Source: Chryseobacterium vaccae
GTDB taxonomy: Bacteria; Bacteroidota; Bacteroidia; Flavobacteriales; Weeksellaceae
DNA: 64,000 bases
Direction of reading: 5' to 3'
NCBI RefSeq assembly: GCF_009602705.1
Contig: NZ_VSWH01000001.1
Span: forward strand, 558,001 to 622,000
Shown: positions 63,899-64,000 of the stretch, piece after piece
Layout of the letters: each line of letters starts with the position of its first letter
How positions within the stretch are numbered: the stretch's first letter is position 1
Notes under the pieces: model-generated
Databases searched by the model: none
Seen by the model: the letters and a program-made list of their open reading frames with translations, nothing else
Told to the model about the DNA's origin: nothing
Translations under genes and position numbers: made by a program

Positions 63899-64000
63899 AT
63901 TATTATATTTTAAAGTTTGGTATTACTGGAAAATAAAAATAAGTGGATTTCTGAAACTGAATTTCAGTAATATTCACTATTAAATATTCAAATACCTGAC
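63899..64000. other. Right edge, no gene found
   Basis: About 100 AT-rich bases upstream of the flavin-binding gene, probably its promoter region. Nothing else is visible. Confidence 0.4.

Overview
This is an AT-rich chromosomal window from a member of the Bacteroidota, class Flavobacteriia, most like Chryseobacterium or a close relative. Four predicted secreted enzymes end in type IX secretion (T9SS) sorting domains. Promoters show the Bacteroidota -7 box TAnnTTTG. The products (OmpA-like beta-barrels, SatD/DUF3307 pair, DUF4230, bacillithiol proteins) are typical of that class. No tRNA, rRNA, CRISPR array or prophage was seen.

Layout. 1-4.9 kb: the end of a histidine operon (hisD-C-B-H-A-F-IE), then a lipoprotein. 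5.6-8 kb: two tandem M28 aminopeptidases with T9SS tails. 8.6-15.1 kb: thrS-infC-rpmI-rplT, unusually split by a hydrolase, a GT-C-like membrane protein and a palindromic repeat; infC appears to start at a non-canonical AUA codon. 15.4-18.5 kb: a dipeptidase, a repeat-rich gap and a helical protein. 18.6-23 kb: leuACDB. 23-24.2 kb: an IS110 transposase with an internal deletion, next to a structured non-coding region that could be a bridge RNA. 24.3-27.6 kb: small envelope and redox genes, then a lipoprotein resembling the TNT NAD glycohydrolase domain, paired with a small Cys-rich protein that may be its antidote. 28-34.3 kb: a T9SS metalloprotease, an acyl-CoA dehydrogenase and a secreted endonuclease. 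34.3-35.4 kb: a possible Flavo-1-like RNA, then a SatD regulator behind three exactly spaced palindromes, followed by an internally deleted DUF3307 gene. 35.4-37.7 kb: purC-purF. 37.8-42.6 kb: three related outer-membrane barrels with a DUF262/DUF1524 protein between two of them and the remains of a fourth unit. 42.8-50.4 kb: aroB, a pseudouridine synthase, pncA, a four-gene overlapping operon suggesting bacillithiol use, and a MocR/EamA exporter pair. 50.8-57.7 kb: two Crp/Fnr paralogs, small unknowns, CinA, a two-component system, a PAP2 phosphatase and a TauE-like permease. 57.6-63.9 kb: AraC with a secreted flavodoxin-RidA fusion, a second MocR with a cupin and a DapA-like aldolase, a thioredoxin-like mini-protein and a flavin-binding protein.

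The strongest leads are the TNT-like lipoprotein with its partner, the SatD operator array with its deleted DUF3307 partner, the IS110 deletion derivative with candidate bridge RNA, a box shared by the response-regulator and PAP2 promoters, and an operator shared by the two MocR regulators. All family assignments come from reading sequence and motifs; no database search was run.
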